Shown here one piece after another: positions 34,078 through 42,480 of a DNA stretch of 64,000 bases. This DNA is from Clostridia bacterium (GTDB lineage Bacteria > Bacillota > Clostridia > Lachnospirales > Anaerotignaceae), in NCBI GenBank assembly GCA_910575055.1, contig CAJTDC010000003.1, positions 148,788-212,787 of the forward strand. Reading direction: 5' to 3'. The notes beneath the pieces are model-generated. The model was not told where the DNA came from. It saw only the letters and a list, made by a program, of their open reading frames with translations, and ran no database searches. The translations under genes were made by a program, and so were the position numbers. Positions within the stretch are counted from its first letter, which is position 1. The number at the start of each line of letters is the position of its first letter.

Positions 34078-35124
34078 ATGAAGAAAGGAATTTTTAGAAC
34101 AATTTGTTCTTTTACTGTAGCAACAGCTATGGTTTTAGCAGCAACAGCTTGCAGCAGTCAATCAACAGAACCACAAGAAGAAGAACAGCAACAGCAACAA
34201 TCAGCTGATGGAGAACAGCTTAAAATTGGAATATTGCAATTAATGGAGCATGATGCTTTGGATAATGCAAGAAAAGGTTTTGTTGATGTTTTGGCAGAAG
34301 GTGGCTATGTAGATGGTGAAAAAATTGTAATTGATGTACAAAATGCACAAGGCGACCAGTCTAATTTAAAAACAATGAGCCAAAAATTTGTAAATGATAA
34401 AGAAGATTTAATACTTGCTATTGCAACACCAGCAGCACAGTCTATTGCAGCAGAAACACAAGAAATTCCTATTTTAGCAACAGCAATTACAGACTATCCT
34501 GAAGCAGGACTTGTAGCTTCTAATGAGGAACCTAATGTAAATCTTTCTGGTACAAGTGACAGAACACCTGTAAAAGAACAATTTGCACTTTTAAAACAAA
34601 TATTGCCTGATGTTAAAAAAGTAGGCATTATGTATAACTCTAGTGAAGCAAATTCTGAAATACAAGCAAGATCAGCAATAGAGGCTTGTGAAGAATTAGG
34701 TCTTACTTATCAGGAAGGTACAGTAACAAATGTAAATGATATTCAGCAAGTAGTACAGTCTATTGTAGGAGATGTAGATGCTTTGTACATTCCAACAGAT
34801 AATACATTTGCTTCTGCGATACCATTGGTAGCTTCTATTACAGATGTAGAAAAAGTACCTGTAATTTGTGGTGAAAATGGTATGGTAAAAGGTGGCGGCT
34901 TAGCAACAGTAGGCATTGATTATTATAAATTAGGTCAACAGACTGGTAAGATGGCAATTCGTGTGTTAGAAGGAGAAGACATTTCAAAAATGCCTGTTGA
35001 ATTTCCAGATACTACAGAAGTATGTATTAACTTAGATACTGCAGAAAAAATTGGTATAACAATACCACAAGAAATTATTGATAGTGCAGCAATCGTTATA
35101 AAAGATGGAGCTGTTGTAGAATAA
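34078..35124 (+). CDS. ABC transporter substrate-binding lipoprotein (TrpX/PF04392-like)
   Basis: A 348-residue periplasmic-binding-fold lipoprotein. The signal peptide ends in an 'ATAC' lipobox with C25-S-S. A Gln-rich linker follows ('QEEEQQQQQSADG'), then 'LKIGILQLMEHDALDNARKG', '...AIATPAAQSIAAETQEIPIL', 'NVNLSGTSD', 'VKKVGIMYNSSEANS' and 'LYIPTDNTFASA', all typical of the ABC_sub_bind family. Members in streptococci and clostridia (TrpX) take up tryptophan or related aromatics; the ligand here is inferred only from family. The permease and ATPase genes follow. Confidence 0.9.
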   Translation: MKKGIFRTICSFTVATAMVLAATACSSQSTEPQEEEQQQQQSADGEQLKIGILQLMEHDALDNARKGFVDVLAEGGYVDGEKIVIDVQNAQGDQSNLKTMSQKFVNDKEDLILAIATPAAQSIAAETQEIPILATAITDYPEAGLVASNEEPNVNLSGTSDRTPVKEQFALLKQILPDVKKVGIMYNSSEANSEIQARSAIEACEELGLTYQEGTVTNVNDIQQVVQSIVGDVDALYIPTDNTFASAIPLVASITDVEKVPVICGENGMVKGGGLATVGIDYYKLGQQTGKMAIRVLEGEDISKMPVEFPDTTEVCINLDTAEKIGITIPQEIIDSAAIVIKDGAVVE

Positions 35125-35211
35125 ATTAATAATTTAAGAACTTTTCAAAATTACAAATGAAGTATTTTTCTTTTGAAAAAATTACTCAGAGATGGTTTGA
35201 TTGACAGTATA

Positions 35212-35240
35212 AGAGAGTGCTGAGAGGCACTCTCTTTCTA
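35212..35240 (+). terminator. Hairpin between binding protein and permease genes
   Basis: AGAGAGTGC (35212-35220) / GCACTCTCT (35227-35235), 6-nt loop, followed by the weak TTCTATAATT. It is likely a partial terminator or mRNA-stabilising hairpin that lets the binding protein be made in excess over the permease. Confidence 0.65.
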
Positions 35241-35274
35241 TAATTTATAAATATAATATGGAATGGGTGAAAAT

Positions 35275-36216
35275 ATGACTTTAATTTCAATGGCATCTTT
35301 TTTAAGTGCTATTTCTCAGGGTTTATTATGGTCTATATTGGCGATTGGTGTATATATTACGTATCGTGTGTTAGATTTTGCAGATTTGACAACAGAAGGT
35401 AGTTTTCCATTGGGAGCAGCAATAGCAGCACAATGTATTGTAAATGGAGGAAATCCTTTTACTGCAACAATATTGTCATTTGTTGTAGGATTGCTTGCAG
35501 GATTTGTAACAGGAATACTACATACAAAATTAAAAATACCTGGACTTCTTGCAGGTATATTGGTTATGACAGGTTTATATTCTATCAATTTGAGAGTAAT
35601 GGGAGGAAAAGCAAATTTACCTTTACTGAAACAAACTACAATAGTGACATCTGTTGTTGAGTTTTTTAGTACAGAAGCAAATACTTTTTCTACAGCAAAT
35701 GCAGTTATGATGGTAGGTGTTATATCTGTAGCAGTAGTAATATTTTTGTTGTGGCTGATGTTTTCAACAGAATTTGGATTTGCACTTAGAGCAACAGGAG
35801 ATAATCCACGTATGATAAGTGCATTGGGTGTAAATACAGATATTATGATTATATTAGGCTTAATGATTAGTAATGGTTTAATATCGTTATCAGGAGGACT
35901 GATTGCACAATATAATGGTTATGCTGATGTAGGTATGGGAGTTGGTACAATTGTTATTGGATTGGCTTCTGTTATTATAGGAGAGGTTTTATTAGGCAGA
36001 AAAGGTATGGCATGGTGTTTAGCCTCTGTAGTAGTAGGCTCTATATTGTATCGTATTATTATTGCTTTTGTATTAGCGAATAAATTGCAACCAACAGACT
36101 TAAAATTGTTCTCCTCCATTGTATTGGTAATTTGTTTATCACTACCAGCAGTAAAAGAATGGTATAGAGATTTTACAAATAGACGAAATCATAAAACAGA
36201 AGTGAAGGAGGGGTAA
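35275..36216 (+). CDS. ABC transporter permease (LivH-like, partner of the TrpX-like protein)
   Basis: A polytopic membrane protein of 313 residues with about eight to nine hydrophobic segments. It contains 'LSAISQGLLWSILAIGVYITYRVLDFADLTTEGSFPLGAA', a signature of the single-permease family that works with ABC_sub_bind proteins, and 'FALRATGDNPRMISALGVN', which resembles the coupling loop of LivH/M. I chose ATG 35275 after GGGTG; an in-frame ATG at 35263 would add four residues and has a poorer ribosome binding site. One permease gene implies a homodimeric channel. The ATPase gene starts two bases after the stop. Confidence 0.9.
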   Translation: MTLISMASFLSAISQGLLWSILAIGVYITYRVLDFADLTTEGSFPLGAAIAAQCIVNGGNPFTATILSFVVGLLAGFVTGILHTKLKIPGLLAGILVMTGLYSINLRVMGGKANLPLLKQTTIVTSVVEFFSTEANTFSTANAVMMVGVISVAVVIFLLWLMFSTEFGFALRATGDNPRMISALGVNTDIMIILGLMISNGLISLSGGLIAQYNGYADVGMGVGTIVIGLASVIIGEVLLGRKGMAWCLASVVVGSILYRIIIAFVLANKLQPTDLKLFSSIVLVICLSLPAVKEWYRDFTNRRNHKTEVKEG

Positions 36217-36218
36217 TA

Positions 36219-37013
36219 ATGTTAAAAGTAAATGGTATCAAAAAGACATTTTCTCCTGGTACAGTAAATGAAAAGCGTGCAATAAAGGAAATTACATTTC
36301 ATTTAGAACCTTCTGATTTTATGACAGTAATAGGAGGAAATGGAGCAGGAAAATCTACTATGTTAAATGCTATAGCAGGTATATTTAAAGTAGATACAGG
36401 AAGTATTATTATAAATGGTAGTGATGTTACAAAATTGCCCGAATATAAAAGAGCAATTCATATTGGACGTGTTTTTCAGGATACAAGAATGGGAACAGCT
36501 TCTGATATGACAATAGAAGAAAATATGGCTATGGCATTGCGTAGAGGAAAAAGTAGAGGATTAAGAAAAGGTATTACAAAAGCAGAAAGGAATTTGTTTA
36601 GAGAAAGACTTGAAATATTAGATTTAGGATTAGAAAACCGTATGACAGCGAAAACGGGTTTGCTTTCTGGAGGACAAAGACAAGCACTTACGTTGCTTAT
36701 GGCAACTATGACAAAACCGGAATTACTTTTATTAGATGAGCATACAGCGGCATTAGACCCTAAAACAGCAAAAAAAGTGTTGGAATTGACAAATCAAATT
36801 ATTACAGAAGATAAGTTAACAGCACTAATGATTACACATAATATGCAAGATGCCATTAGATTAGGAAATCGCTTGATGATGCTTCATAAGGGAAGAGTAC
36901 TTATTAATTTGCAAACAGAAGAAAAGAAAAATTTAAAAGTAGCTGATTTACTGAAAATGTTTGAAAAAGCAAGTGGTACAGGTATGACAAATGATAAAAT
37001 GTTACTAAGTTAA
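36219..37013 (+). CDS. ABC transporter ATP-binding protein
   Basis: A 264-residue ATPase: Walker A 'GGNGAGKST', Q-loop 'VFQDTRMG', signature 'LSGGQRQALTLLMA', Walker B 'LLLLDEHTAAL', H-loop 'LMITHNMQDA'. It powers the importer formed with the upstream binding protein and permease. GAAGGAGGGG is just before the ATG, overlapping the permease stop region, which suggests tight coupling. The unit ends in a strong terminator. Confidence 0.95.
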   Translation: MLKVNGIKKTFSPGTVNEKRAIKEITFHLEPSDFMTVIGGNGAGKSTMLNAIAGIFKVDTGSIIINGSDVTKLPEYKRAIHIGRVFQDTRMGTASDMTIEENMAMALRRGKSRGLRKGITKAERNLFRERLEILDLGLENRMTAKTGLLSGGQRQALTLLMATMTKPELLLLDEHTAALDPKTAKKVLELTNQIITEDKLTALMITHNMQDAIRLGNRLMMLHKGRVLINLQTEEKKNLKVADLLKMFEKASGTGMTNDKMLLS

Positions 37014-37022
37014 TAGCATAAT

Positions 37023-37054
37023 AAAAAAGGACTTGAAAGATAGTCCTTTTTTAT
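37023..37054 (+). terminator. Terminator after the ABC importer operon
   Basis: A perfect 11-bp stem, AAAAAAGGACT (37023-37033) / AGTCCTTTTTT (37042-37052), with an 8-nt loop and terminal T run. Confidence 0.9.
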
Positions 37055-37113
37055 TTATGTTAATAGAGAAAGAGGAATAAAAAATTAAAGTAAATATAGA
37101 GGAGAGTATTTTA

Positions 37114-37521
37114 ATGAATAGAAAAGAATTAGAAAAATATATTACAGAAAACTATAATACAAAGGCGGAATTTTTGTGGGCGAAGTATCCCAATTATGCA
37201 ATATTTCGACATAATAGCAATAGAAAATGGTTTGTATTGATTATGACTATTTCAAAAGAAAAGTTAGGACTGCCAGAATGTGATATAATAGATATTATGA
37301 ATGTTAAATGTGAAACAATTATGATAAATTCTTTTAGAGCAGAAAAAGGAATTTATGCAGCATATCATATGAATAAAGCGAATTGGATTTCTGTAGCATT
37401 AGACGACAGTGTAAGTGATAAAAAAGTGAAAATGTTTGTAGATATGAGTTTTCGTTTAACAGCTCCAAAAATAAAAAAAGGCAAAATAAAAGAAAATGAA
37501 ATAAAAAATAATTTACAATAA
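37114..37521 (+). CDS. MmcQ/YjbR-family protein
   Basis: A 135-residue protein of the MmcQ/YjbR fold (CyaY-like alpha/beta). Motifs: 'EFLWAKYPNYAIFRHNSNRKWFVLIMTI' near the N-terminus, 'IMNVKCE', 'YAAYHMNKANWISVALD' and 'MSFRLTAPK'. Members are usually annotated as DNA-binding, but their function is unsettled. The C-terminal Lys/Glu-rich tail is probably disordered. GAGGAGAG is the ribosome binding site. It is followed after 20 bases by a 70-codon gene. Confidence 0.85.
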   Translation: MNRKELEKYITENYNTKAEFLWAKYPNYAIFRHNSNRKWFVLIMTISKEKLGLPECDIIDIMNVKCETIMINSFRAEKGIYAAYHMNKANWISVALDDSVSDKKVKMFVDMSFRLTAPKIKKGKIKENEIKNNLQ

Positions 37522-37541
37522 AGAAAAGAGAGAAATTAATT

Positions 37542-37754
37542 ATGGTGTTATTGTCAAAAGTAGAAATTGTTGATATGGTGGAAAGGATTAAAATTCTAAA
37601 TCATTTAGGAAAAATAAAAGAAAGTGATAAATTGCTGGAATTGTTAGAAAAAGGAGTAATTGACCCATATGTTTCAGATTACATATATTACAGTGATATG
37701 ACAGCAGAAGAAATTGCAGATAAGGTATTGTCATATAAACCAATTTATTTATAA
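37542..37754 (+). CDS. Small 70-residue soluble protein
   Basis: A 70-residue helical protein, 'MVLLSKVEIVDMVERIKILN...', ending '...ADKVLSYKPIYL'. It is acidic with a heptad-like Leu/Ile pattern and no membrane segment. GAGAG lies ahead of the ATG. The region 'MTAEEIADKVLSY' looks like a folded helix. It follows the MmcQ/YjbR gene closely, and the next TSUP gene begins 92 bases on. Not recognised; moderate confidence that it is translated. Confidence 0.6.
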   Translation: MVLLSKVEIVDMVERIKILNHLGKIKESDKLLELLEKGVIDPYVSDYIYYSDMTAEEIADKVLSYKPIYL

Positions 37755-37846
37755 CTTACAAAATATTAATTTTAGTAATGAAAATTTGGATAAATAAAGA
37801 AAGTGAAGGTAATACTATTAGCATTAAATCAAAAGGAGTTTTTGCA

Positions 37847-38203
37847 ATGGGTATAAAAAATGGTAAAGCGATATTGATTGGTGCTGTAACAGGTTTTGCA
37901 AATGGCTTGTTTGGTTCTGGGGGAGGAACGATTGTTGTGCCTTGTATGGAGAGATTTTTGAATGTAGAAGAACATAAAGCACACGCCACTGCGATTGCAA
38001 TTATATTACCTTTGTCACTGCTTTCTATAGCATTTTATGTGTGGAAAACAGATGTATTGTGGAGTGTTGCGTTATGGGCATCGCTAGGCGGTGTTGTAGG
38101 AGGATTTATAGGAGCAAAATTGCTTAGTAAAGTATCAGGAGTATGGCTGCATAGAATATTTGGATTATTTATGATTGCTGCGGCTGTAAGAATGATACTA
38201 TGA
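37847..38203 (+). CDS. TauE/SafE (TSUP) transporter, first half
   Basis: A 118-residue protein with about four membrane spans and one TSUP repeat, 'ILIGAVTGFANGLFGSGGGTIVVPCM'. The full-length family has two such repeats in about 250 residues; here each is a separate gene. The family exports or imports sulfite, sulfonates or other organic anions. I chose ATG 37847, preceded by AAAGGAG; in-frame codons upstream from 37778 add a charged, non-membrane segment and lack a ribosome binding site. The stop overlaps the next start by four bases (ATGA). Confidence 0.87.
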   Translation: MGIKNGKAILIGAVTGFANGLFGSGGGTIVVPCMERFLNVEEHKAHATAIAIILPLSLLSIAFYVWKTDVLWSVALWASLGGVVGGFIGAKLLSKVSGVWLHRIFGLFMIAAAVRMIL

Positions 38204-38757
38204 TATGGGTTGTAGTAGTAGGTGTATTGGCTGGCATAGTAAGTGGTATGGGAATTGGTGGAGGTACAATATTAATACCAGCATTACTTTTTTTGCAAGA
38301 TATGAACCAACAACAGGCACAAGGAATTAATTTAATTTATTTTGTTCCAACAGCAGTGATTGCACTGATTACACATATAAAAAATAAAAATATTGAAGTA
38401 AAAGCAGTAAAGTCTATTGTATTGACAGGATTGATAGGAGCAGCAATAGGGGCTTTTTTAGCAGTAAAAATGGATGCAACATTGCTAAGGAAATTTTTTG
38501 GAGGATTTTTGTTATTTATGGGATTGTCAGAGGTATTTCATAAAGCGAAGCATAAAAATGAAATAAAAGAAGGGAGTAAACAGTATATGAATGATGTACA
38601 ATTTGCAAATATAAAAGCGGAGTTTCAAAAGGCAGATTTAGAGGGAAAAATAAGACTTTATGTTACAACAGAAGGATTAAGCACACAGCAATATAAAGAA
38701 TTATTAGGAATGTATCCGGTAGGAGAATTAGAGGAATTAGAAAAAGCATTAGGATAA
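38200..38757 (+). CDS. TauE/SafE (TSUP) transporter, second half with C-terminal extension
   Basis: A 185-residue protein with the second TSUP repeat, 'VLAGIVSGMGIGGGTILIPALLFL', and about four spans to residue 110. A soluble, charged tail of about 55-60 residues follows ('QYMNDVQFANIKAEFQK...EELEKALG'), unusual for the family. An internal ATG at 38587 has GAAGGGAG eight bases upstream, so the tail might also be made as a separate 56-residue protein. With the preceding gene it probably forms a heterodimeric carrier. The substrate is unknown. Confidence 0.82.
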   Translation: MIWVVVVGVLAGIVSGMGIGGGTILIPALLFLQDMNQQQAQGINLIYFVPTAVIALITHIKNKNIEVKAVKSIVLTGLIGAAIGAFLAVKMDATLLRKFFGGFLLFMGLSEVFHKAKHKNEIKEGSKQYMNDVQFANIKAEFQKADLEGKIRLYVTTEGLSTQQYKELLGMYPVGELEELEKALG

Positions 38758-38776
38758 AAATAGTTTTAAGTATTTA

Positions 38777-38813
38777 AGCGTGTCGAATAATCGACACGCT
38801 ACACTCTTTTTAT
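38777..38813 (+). terminator. Terminator after the TSUP genes
   Basis: A perfect 10-bp stem, AGCGTGTCGA (38777-38786) / TCGACACGCT (38791-38800), ATAA loop, with T-rich sequence from 38806. Confidence 0.78.
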
Positions 38814-38906
38814 CATAATAGTATTGCATTTCTGTGTAGTAATAAAAAAAATCGTTTTCATTTTTGTATTATCTGTTATAATATAGTAAAAGAAAGGAGT
38901 ACAACA

Positions 38907-39215
38907 ATGAAATATATTGAGCATTTGTTTGTAGGTGGCAGTGTTCAGGATTTAGATACCATTCTTTATAGTCTTAGTCGAGATATTACTGTTTTTCATT
39001 TATATTGTATTTGTCTATTTTATAATGAAAAAAGAAACCGTGTGGAAATTATGTCTAATAAAGAAATTTGTAAAAAGCGATATAAATATAAAGACTTTGT
39101 TGTAATTGGTGTAGCATATGGTAAAACAGAAGCAATAGATTTGTTTTGCTATATCATACAGCAAGCAGTACAAAAGGGCAGTAATCTGCAAAAGGCGGAG
39201 GAATGGATTTTATGA
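38907..39215 (+). CDS. Small protein of unknown function upstream of the DUF1461 gene
   Basis: A 102-residue soluble protein: 'MKYIEHLFVGGSVQDLDTIL', then '...FHLYCICLFYNEKRNRVEIMSN...' and '...DFVVIGVAYGKTEAIDLFCYII...'. It is Cys-rich for its size (five Cys) but shows no metal-binding pattern. AAAGGAG is the ribosome binding site; an extended -10 (TGTTATAAT, 38874-38882) is 25 bases upstream. The stop overlaps the next start by four bases, so it is co-translated with the DUF1461 gene. Not recognised. Confidence 0.68.
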   Translation: MKYIEHLFVGGSVQDLDTILYSLSRDITVFHLYCICLFYNEKRNRVEIMSNKEICKKRYKYKDFVVIGVAYGKTEAIDLFCYIIQQAVQKGSNLQKAEEWIL

Positions 39216-39901
39216 AAATAGTACATATTTTAGCAGGCATTTTTTGTGTAATATCATTGCTTGTAGTAATATTGATTTCTTCTGTAGATATAGCAGTATA
39301 TGGGGATATGAGATATTTTCAAAAAGAATATCGCAAATATGATGTTATAAAAAATGTAAATATGGAAGAAAAAGAACTGCTTTTTGTAACAGAAGAAATG
39401 ATGTCTTATTTAAAAGGAAAAAGAGACAATTTGAATATAGAAGCAGTAATTGATGGAGAACAACAAGAATTTTTCAATGAAAAAGAAATTGCTCATATGA
39501 AAGATGTGAGAGTTCTTTTTTGGGGAGGACAATGGCTGAGAAGAATAGGAGTTATTATTTGTATTATAACCGTTATTTTTTTACTATTTCAAAGTAAAAT
39601 AGAATTTTTATTAAAGTGTTTAAGAAATGGTTTGATTTCTTTTATAGTTTTTATGGCAATATTGGTAGGTATTATAACAACTAATTTTACAAAATATTTT
39701 GTAATATTTCATAAAATATTTTTTTCCAATAATCTTTGGATATTAAATCCTGAAACAGATAGATTGATTAATATAGTACCAGAACCCTTTTTTATAGATA
39801 CTTCTATACGTATTGTGGTCATTTTTTTTAGTATTATTTTGTTTGTATGTATTGGTTGTAGTGTTTTATTAAAAATTGGAATAAAAAAGATAGGAGTATA
39901 A
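39212..39901 (+). CDS. TIGR01906/DUF1461-family integral membrane protein
   Basis: A 229-residue membrane protein with four hydrophobic spans (about 6-27, 109-128, 139-160 and 200-223) and an extracytoplasmic region between the first two. The N-terminal 'VHILAGIFCVISLLVVILISSVDIAVYGD' and 'EEKELLFVTEEMMSYLKG' are typical of the TIGR01906/DUF1461 family in Firmicutes; function unknown. I chose ATG 39212, ten bases after GGAGG (39197-39201); ATG 39203 lies only one base after it. It overlaps the upstream gene by ATGA and is followed two bases on by the DUF2953 gene. Confidence 0.83.
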   Translation: MKIVHILAGIFCVISLLVVILISSVDIAVYGDMRYFQKEYRKYDVIKNVNMEEKELLFVTEEMMSYLKGKRDNLNIEAVIDGEQQEFFNEKEIAHMKDVRVLFWGGQWLRRIGVIICIITVIFLLFQSKIEFLLKCLRNGLISFIVFMAILVGIITTNFTKYFVIFHKIFFSNNLWILNPETDRLINIVPEPFFIDTSIRIVVIFFSIILFVCIGCSVLLKIGIKKIGV

Positions 39902-39902
39902 T

Positions 39903-40862
39903 ATGGGAATACTTGTTATACTATGGAATATATTAAAAGTAGTTGTTTTTATTGTTTTGTTTATTGTAGTATTGATATTAATAATAATGGCGTTAGTGCT
40001 GTTTTCTCCTATTTGTTATAATGTAACAGGAAGTTATGTACAATGTGTTGATGGAAAATTTGATATAAAATGGATATTAGGAGCAATACACGCTTATGGG
40101 CTATATGACAAAGGAAATTTAAAATTTTCTTTGCGTTTGTTTGGATACTGTATTTGTGGTGATGATAAAAAGCAGAAAAAAAAGCAACAAGAAATAGAAT
40201 ATACACAACAAGATACTGTACTTTCTGCAAGAAGCAAGTCAGAACAACAAAAAGAAGAAGTAGAACAACAAGAATTGCAACAAAATAAAAAAGAAACAAT
40301 AGCAAATGAAACTGTAGAAACAGTAATAAATACAGAAAAAAAAGAGGTACAACAAAATCAAAATAAAAAAGAAAAAGTGAAAAAGGAACAAACAAAACAA
40401 AAACATAGTCGAAAAAATGTGTCTGATATTAAAACAGATAGCAAACAAACAAAACAAAATAAAAAAACAAAACAGAGTAACAAAGAGAATAAAAATAAAA
40501 AAATAGATAAAGATTATTTTATTCATATGGAAAATAAAAAGGAATTGTTACAGGCAATAGCAGCATTTTTGAAAAGAATGTTAAAAGGAGTTTCACCAAA
40601 ACATTGTAGTTTAAAAGCAACTATAGGAACAGGTGACCCAGCATTGACAGGTTATTTGTTAGGTATCGCTGGAACAGCAAAAATGAAATTTGGTAAAGGA
40701 TTGAAAATTACAGGAGATTTTACACAAAAAATAATAAAAGATGTTTTTTTAGATGTAAAGGGAAAAATATTTTTAAGTTATTTATTGTATGCAGTATTGA
40801 GATTATTATTTGTAAAGCCAGTTTATAAAACAGTTATGGTATTATGGAAAGGATGTAGATGA
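39903..40862 (+). CDS. ytfI: DUF2953-domain membrane protein (YtfI-like)
   Basis: A 319-residue protein with an N-terminal membrane helix (about 10-36). A domain opening ('SPICYNVTGSYVQCVDGKFDIKWILGAIHAYG') is interrupted by a Lys/Gln/Glu-rich low-complexity stretch of about 110 residues (85-200), then the conserved DUF2953 end 'KHCSLKATIGTGDPALTGYLLGI...GLKITGDF' and a hydrophobic C-terminus. In Bacillus a DUF2953 protein (YtfI) is encoded next to the spore protein YtfJ, the same order as here. Function unknown. The poly-K/Q linker differs in composition from its neighbours. Confidence 0.83.
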   Translation: MGILVILWNILKVVVFIVLFIVVLILIIMALVLFSPICYNVTGSYVQCVDGKFDIKWILGAIHAYGLYDKGNLKFSLRLFGYCICGDDKKQKKKQQEIEYTQQDTVLSARSKSEQQKEEVEQQELQQNKKETIANETVETVINTEKKEVQQNQNKKEKVKKEQTKQKHSRKNVSDIKTDSKQTKQNKKTKQSNKENKNKKIDKDYFIHMENKKELLQAIAAFLKRMLKGVSPKHCSLKATIGTGDPALTGYLLGIAGTAKMKFGKGLKITGDFTQKIIKDVFLDVKGKIFLSYLLYAVLRLLFVKPVYKTVMVLWKGCR

Positions 40863-40866
40863 AAAA

Positions 40867-41271
40867 ATGGGTAAGGGATTTGATACTTCTTTAAATACTT
40901 TGTTTGATAAAGTAGAAGATATTGTTTCTACAAAAACGATTGTAGGAGATGCCATTATAATGGGAGATTTAACATTGCTGCCTTTGATAGAAGTGTCTGT
41001 TGGCGTAGGGATAGGGACAAAAGAAGGAGCAAAAGAAGACTCTGCAGGGGGTATGGGAGCAAAGATTACACCAAGTGCAGTATTGGTTATACAAAATGGA
41101 AATGTGCAAATGATTAATATTAAAAATCAAGATGCTGTAAATAAATTAATTGATATGGCACCTGGCATAGCATCTAAATTAAATTTTAGTGCTATATTTG
41201 GAAAAAGAAATGAAAATAAAGAACCAAAACAAGAAGTAAAATTTGAGGAGGAAATTGTAACAGAAGAATAG
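40867..41271 (+). CDS. ytfJ: GerW/YtfJ-family sporulation protein
   Basis: A 134-residue GerW-family protein. Signature: 'FDTSLNTLFDKVEDIVSTKTIVGDAI', 'LTLLPLIEVSVGVGIG', 'GGMGAKITPSAVLVIQNGNVQMI' and 'DMAPGIASKLN'. In Bacillus YtfJ/GerW is made under sigma-F control and is needed for normal germination. It overlaps neither neighbour but is only four bases after the DUF2953 gene and ten before the CARF nuclease gene. Its presence supports a spore-forming host. Confidence 0.92.
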   Translation: MGKGFDTSLNTLFDKVEDIVSTKTIVGDAIIMGDLTLLPLIEVSVGVGIGTKEGAKEDSAGGMGAKITPSAVLVIQNGNVQMINIKNQDAVNKLIDMAPGIASKLNFSAIFGKRNENKEPKQEVKFEEEIVTEE

Positions 41272-41281
41272 GAAGTGTTAT

Positions 41282-42475
41282 ATGAAAACATTGATAAAAT
41301 ATTATGATAAAGATGTTTTAAAAAATATTTCTGCTCCTTTGGCTTTAAAACCGGAAAAGATAATATTTTTTTATGATAATGGTATACAAGATATGATATG
41401 GTTTCATAGTTTAAAAAAATGTTTTAAACATACTATGCCTAATGTAGTTATGGAACATATTTCTTTAGATATTTTGAATATGGTAGAAATTTATAGTAAA
41501 ACAAAAAAGGCACTGGAAGAAAATGAAGATTGTGCTATGGAGTTTACAGGAGGTAGTGAGCTTATGCTCATTGCTGGTTTTAAAGCAGGTGCAAGCAAAG
41601 GAGTACCTCTTTATTATACGGATTTAGTAAAAGGAATTATATTGGATTTAGCAGAAAATAAACCTGTAGTAAATGTACCAAAAATAAAATTACAACATTT
41701 TATGGATGCAAGAGGAGCTTGTCTTATGGGATATTCCCATAAAGAACCTTTGGAAAAGCGATATGATGATATATTAAATATGTGTGATGTATTATTTAAT
41801 GATATTAATCATTGGAAAACAACAAGTAATTTTATACAAATTGTAGCAGCAAGATTTTCTAGTCATGAAATGTATATGAAAAGTAAAATAGAGGCAACAC
41901 AAAAAAACGGTAAAAAGGTAACACCTGATAAAAAAATATTGTACGCATTTCAAAAATTTGGTTTTATAAAAGATTTAAAAATAACAAAAGAAAATGTTAG
42001 TTTTTATTTTAATTCTATAATGGATAAACAGTATGTTATTAATTATGGGATATGGTTGGAGCTTTTTGTGTATATTCATGCGAAACAGTCTTGTGCATTC
42101 GATGATGTATGGCTGGGAGCATTAATTGATTGGAATGCGTATGATGCTTCTAGAATGGCAGGAAATGAAATTGATGTAGTACTTTCGGACCAGTCTATGC
42201 CAGTGTTTATTTCTTGTAAATTGAGAAGTGCAGATGCAGCAGCAGTAAATGAATTGATGATTGAGAAAAAAAGGATAGGCGGTTGGTTTTCAAAGGGAAT
42301 ATTGGTAGCTTTTGGAAGGGATAAACAAGAAAAAACAGCTACATATTTAAGAGCAAAAGAATTTGGTATTGAAATATTAGATGCCAAAGACATATTAAGT
42401 GCAAATTTTGCACAAAGGCTTATAAAAATAGTAAAAGAGCACGATTTAAATAGTTTAAAATGGAAAAAGGTGTAA
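41282..42475 (+). CDS. Card1/Can2-like CARF-domain nuclease (DUF1887)
   Basis: A 397-residue protein combining an N-terminal CARF-like Rossmann domain (about 1-150, with 'EFTGGSELMLIAGFKAG', T89-G90-G91) and a C-terminal PD-(D/E)xK nuclease. The nuclease core has E260 in 'GIWLELFVY', E296-I-D298 in 'GNEIDVVLS' and K313 in 'FISCKLR'. Known relatives Card1 and Can2 are activated by cyclic oligoadenylates from type III CRISPR complexes and cut DNA or RNA. No cas gene or repeat array is in the window; the gene sits after ytfJ and 10 bases from it. The activator is therefore unknown. It overlaps a frame leading into a 58-residue membrane protein. Confidence 0.82.
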   Translation: MKTLIKYYDKDVLKNISAPLALKPEKIIFFYDNGIQDMIWFHSLKKCFKHTMPNVVMEHISLDILNMVEIYSKTKKALEENEDCAMEFTGGSELMLIAGFKAGASKGVPLYYTDLVKGIILDLAENKPVVNVPKIKLQHFMDARGACLMGYSHKEPLEKRYDDILNMCDVLFNDINHWKTTSNFIQIVAARFSSHEMYMKSKIEATQKNGKKVTPDKKILYAFQKFGFIKDLKITKENVSFYFNSIMDKQYVINYGIWLELFVYIHAKQSCAFDDVWLGALIDWNAYDASRMAGNEIDVVLSDQSMPVFISCKLRSADAAAVNELMIEKKRIGGWFSKGILVAFGRDKQEKTATYLRAKEFGIEILDAKDILSANFAQRLIKIVKEHDLNSLKWKKV

Positions 42476-42480
42476 AAAAA

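Noticed and set aside
40155..40520. Low-complexity Lys/Gln/Glu stretch in the DUF2953 gene as a coding repeat array or frameshift
   Set aside because: The frame stays open and both flanks match DUF2953. It is best read as a variable linker, although it produces long false ORFs on the minus strand.
41282..42475. CRISPR array or cas genes near the CARF nuclease
   Set aside because: I looked for spaced direct repeats and Cas-type motifs in the surrounding genes and saw none.
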